Source: an uncultured Bacilli bacterium (GTDB lineage: Bacteria; Bacillota_I; Bacilli_A; RF39; UBA660). From it: 7,812 bases of DNA. Below, piece after piece: positions 6,377-7,812 of this stretch. The notes under the pieces are model-generated. The model did not search any database. It was not told the origin of the DNA and saw nothing but the letters and a program-made list of their open reading frames with translations. Where the stretch lies: NCBI GenBank assembly GCA_934101225.1, contig CAKOQK010000039.1, positions 1-7,812 on the forward strand, written 5' to 3'. Each line of letters opens with the position of its first letter. Within the stretch, counting starts at the first letter, position 1. The translations under genes and the position numbers were made by a program.

Positions 6377-7484
6377 TTCCCTCAGCATTAACTTGGTCTA
6401 ATGTTTTAACATTTATACGATATTTTGTTAATCTACTAGCAAGTTTAATATTTATACCTTTCTTACCAATAGCAAGAGATAAGTTTTCATTATTTACAAT
6501 TGCAAGTGCTTCTCTATTTTTAGTGTTATCTATAATGTTTACAATAACATCTTTAGCAGGACTAAGTGCATTAGCAATAAATGTAGCATCATCTTCATCA
6601 TATTTAATTAAATCTACTTTTTCGCCATTTAATTCCTTTAAGATATTTGCAATACGAGTTCCTTTTTCACCAATACATGTTCCAATAGCATCGATATTAT
6701 TAACGGTACTATAAACAGCAACTTTACTTCTAACACCAGGTTCTCTAGCAACATTATATAAAACCAAAGTTCCATCGGCAAGTTCTGGAATCTCAACCTC
6801 AAATAATCTTTTAACAAAATTAGTATTTTTTCTTGAACAAAGAATAAGTGGTCCCTTAGTACTTTCTTCTACTTTTGTTAAATAAACTCTAATTGAAGAT
6901 CCCATCTTAACTGTTTCTCCAGGAATCATTTCACTTTTTGGTAACACTCCTCTAGCACGTCCTAAATCAACATAATAGTTTTTATTATCTTCCATCGCAA
7001 GCATACCAACCATTATTTCATCTTGTTTTCCAATATATTCATTAACAATTGAAGTACGTTCTGCTTCTCTTATTTTTTGAGTTAACACTTGTTTAGCAGT
7101 AGAAACTGCAACCCTTCCAAAATCTTTAGGAGTAACTTCTTGTTTAATTGTTTCTCCAACTTGTACATCTGGATCAATTTTCTTAGCATCTTCTAAAAGC
7201 ATTTGAGCATCCTCTGGAATTTCCGGTTCTCCATAAGTAATATTTCCTTCTTCATCAACAATTTCTGGTCCATCAATATAATCATCTACTACTACATAAT
7301 ATGTATAAACTTTAATATCACCAGTATCTTTATTAATTTCTACTTTAACATTACTTTTAGAATGAAAATTCTTTTTATATGCTGTAATTAATGCTTGTTC
7401 CATACTTGCAAAAATATAATCTTCATCAATAACTAAATCTTTTGCCATATTTTTTAAGGCTTTAATAAATTCTTTTCCGTCCAT
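6366..7484 (-). CDS. nusA: Transcription elongation/termination factor NusA
   Basis: NusA binds RNA polymerase and nascent RNA, promotes pausing and intrinsic termination, and takes part in antitermination on rRNA operons. The 372 residues match the compact Firmicutes form without the C-terminal acidic repeats of E. coli. Domains are the polymerase-binding N-terminal domain (1-125), S1 (about 133-205), KH1 with GEKG (272-275) and KH2 with GKKG (340-343). Conserved blocks are VTPKDFGRVAVSTAKQV, VKRLFEVEIPE, VAREPGVRSKVAVYS, FIANALSPAK and LAIGKKGINIKLASRLT. An acidic stretch at about 70-100 (GPEIVDEEG, then GEPEIPEDA) looks about 20 residues longer than in B. subtilis NusA. The ATG is 2 nt after the rimP stop, and its SD (GAGG, 6 nt upstream) lies within the last rimP codons. 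Confidence 0.97.
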   Translation of the reverse strand: MDGKEFIKALKNMAKDLVIDEDYIFASMEQALITAYKKNFHSKSNVKVEINKDTGDIKVYTYYVVVDDYIDGPEIVDEEGNITYGEPEIPEDAQMLLEDAKKIDPDVQVGETIKQEVTPKDFGRVAVSTAKQVLTQKIREAERTSIVNEYIGKQDEIMVGMLAMEDNKNYYVDLGRARGVLPKSEMIPGETVKMGSSIRVYLTKVEESTKGPLILCSRKNTNFVKRLFEVEIPELADGTLVLYNVAREPGVRSKVAVYSTVNNIDAIGTCIGEKGTRIANILKELNGEKVDLIKYDEDDATFIANALSPAKDVIVNIIDNTKNREALAIVNNENLSLAIGKKGINIKLASRLTKYRINVKTLDQVNAEGNEN

Positions 7485-7486
7485 AA

Positions 7487-7738
7487 CTATCCTCTTTCTT
7501 TACTTGATATATCAAGTACATATTCTTCTTCTATTAAATCCAACTTATCAATTATCGGATTTATAATGTTTGTTGCTTCAACTATTGTATCTAAATCAAT
7601 TCCGTTAACTTTATCTAACACTATTTTTAAGAAATAATAATTATTCTCATTAACAAAATCAATTGAATCAACAATAATATCCATCTTATTCATTGGCTCT
7701 GTAATCTCTTTTTTAATAATATCTAACTTTTCTTTCAT
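7487..7738 (-). CDS. rimP: Short RimP: N-terminal domain only
   Basis: RimP (YlxS) is a 30S maturation factor, normally about 150 residues with an alpha/beta N-terminal domain and an SH3-like C-terminal domain. Here only 83 residues are present. They cover the whole N-terminal domain: the first helix, IVDSIDFVNENNYYFLKIVLD, given in two parts as IVDSIDFV and NYYFLKIVLD, then GIDLDTIVEATNIINPIID and YVLDISSKERG. The last block aligns with the hinge YFLEVSSPGAERPL of full-length RimP, so the break falls at the domain boundary. nusA begins 2 nt after the TAG, leaving no room for a frameshifted C-terminal domain. The N-terminal match, the first position in the operon and the nusA linkage make the assignment firm. 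Function as a 30S factor without the SH3-like domain is uncertain. Confidence 0.85.
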   Translation of the reverse strand: MKEKLDIIKKEITEPMNKMDIIVDSIDFVNENNYYFLKIVLDKVNGIDLDTIVEATNIINPIIDKLDLIEEEYVLDISSKERG

Positions 7739-7741
7739 ATG

Positions 7742-7747
7742 CCTCCT
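7742..7747 (-). promoter_or_regulatory. rimP Shine-Dalgarno site with short spacing
   Basis: A full AGGAGG lies only three nt from the ATG at 7738, shorter than the usual 5-9 nt. No better in-frame start lies upstream, and the next ATG is 16 codons in and would cut the first helix. The ylxR start has a similarly tight SD. Confidence 0.8.
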
Positions 7748-7759
7748 AAATATTAATAA

Positions 7760-7781
7760 AAGTGGGATATAAAGCCCACTT
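7760..7781 (-). terminator. Hairpin in the rimP leader (terminator or attenuator)
   Basis: AAGTGGG and CCCACTT (7781-7775 and 7766-7760) form a 7-bp stem with an 8-nt loop. On the minus strand it continues into UUUUAUUAAUAUUU, a broken U-tract. It ends 13 nt before the rimP SD. It could terminate the gene upstream of the window, or act as an attenuator or stability element in the rimP-truB transcript. Sequence alone does not decide. Confidence 0.6.
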
Positions 7782-7798
7782 AAATCTGTAACAACTAT

Positions 7799-7804
7799 AT
7801 TTTA
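7799..7804 (-). promoter_or_regulatory. Possible -10 element upstream of rimP
   Basis: TAAAAT on the minus strand matches five of six bases of the -10 consensus and would start transcription before the leader hairpin. The matching -35 would lie beyond the window edge, so this cannot be confirmed. An alternative pair, TTGTTA-17-TATATC, overlaps the hairpin. Confidence 0.25.
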
Positions 7805-7812
7805 ACACTTAT

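Noticed and set aside
6377..6388. Upstream ATG for ylxR
   Set aside because: No SD precedes it, while the ATG at 6376 has GAGGG next to it and the usual MKTKK-type N-terminus.
7487..7738. RimP broken by a frameshift
   Set aside because: nusA starts 2 nt after the stop codon, so no sequence remains that could encode the missing domain in another frame.

Overview
This window is a very AT-rich stretch of bacterial chromosome. Every supported gene lies on the minus strand, so transcription runs from high to low coordinates. Gene content, Shine-Dalgarno sites of the AGGAGG type and codon bias point to a low-GC Firmicutes/Bacilli lineage, probably one of the reduced gut Bacilli related to Erysipelotrichia or RF39. 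Stops are TAA, TAG and TGA (infB ends in TGA) and tryptophan is TGG, so the standard bacterial code applies and code-4 mycoplasmas are excluded. The placement is inference; no rRNA is present.

Positions 7812 to 2792 hold the conserved transcription/translation operon rimP-nusA-ylxR(rnpM)-infB-rbfA-truB. The genes are packed with 2 to 18 nt gaps or short overlaps, and a good Rho-independent terminator follows truB. The products serve 30S maturation (RimP, RbfA), transcription elongation/termination (NusA), RNase P modulation (YlxR), initiation (IF2) and tRNA modification (TruB). Two departures from the usual picture stand out. RimP is reduced to its N-terminal domain. The L7Ae-like ylxQ gene that often sits between ylxR and infB is absent. 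A hairpin lies in the rimP leader.

Positions 2791 to 1 hold two accessory genes in the same direction, separated from the operon by the terminator and with their own promoter-like sequences. The first encodes an ORF6N-domain protein with a C-terminal phospholipase-D-like half motif (HDRx4D). Its ORF6N coding region contains a perfect 27-nt palindrome. The second encodes an unusual 557-residue HD-REC-HD protein. Two YfbR/HDDC2-like HD domains, about 69% identical to each other and exactly 1035 nt apart, flank a response-regulator-like receiver domain. Runs of 41 and 53 identical nucleotides between the copies show that the duplication is recent or kept similar by gene conversion.

The best candidate for something undescribed is the HD-REC-HD protein, possibly a receiver-controlled nucleotidase. 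The intragenic palindrome in the ORF6N gene and the one-domain RimP come next. Nothing supported lies on the plus strand, and no RNA genes, CRISPR arrays or insertion sequences are visible.
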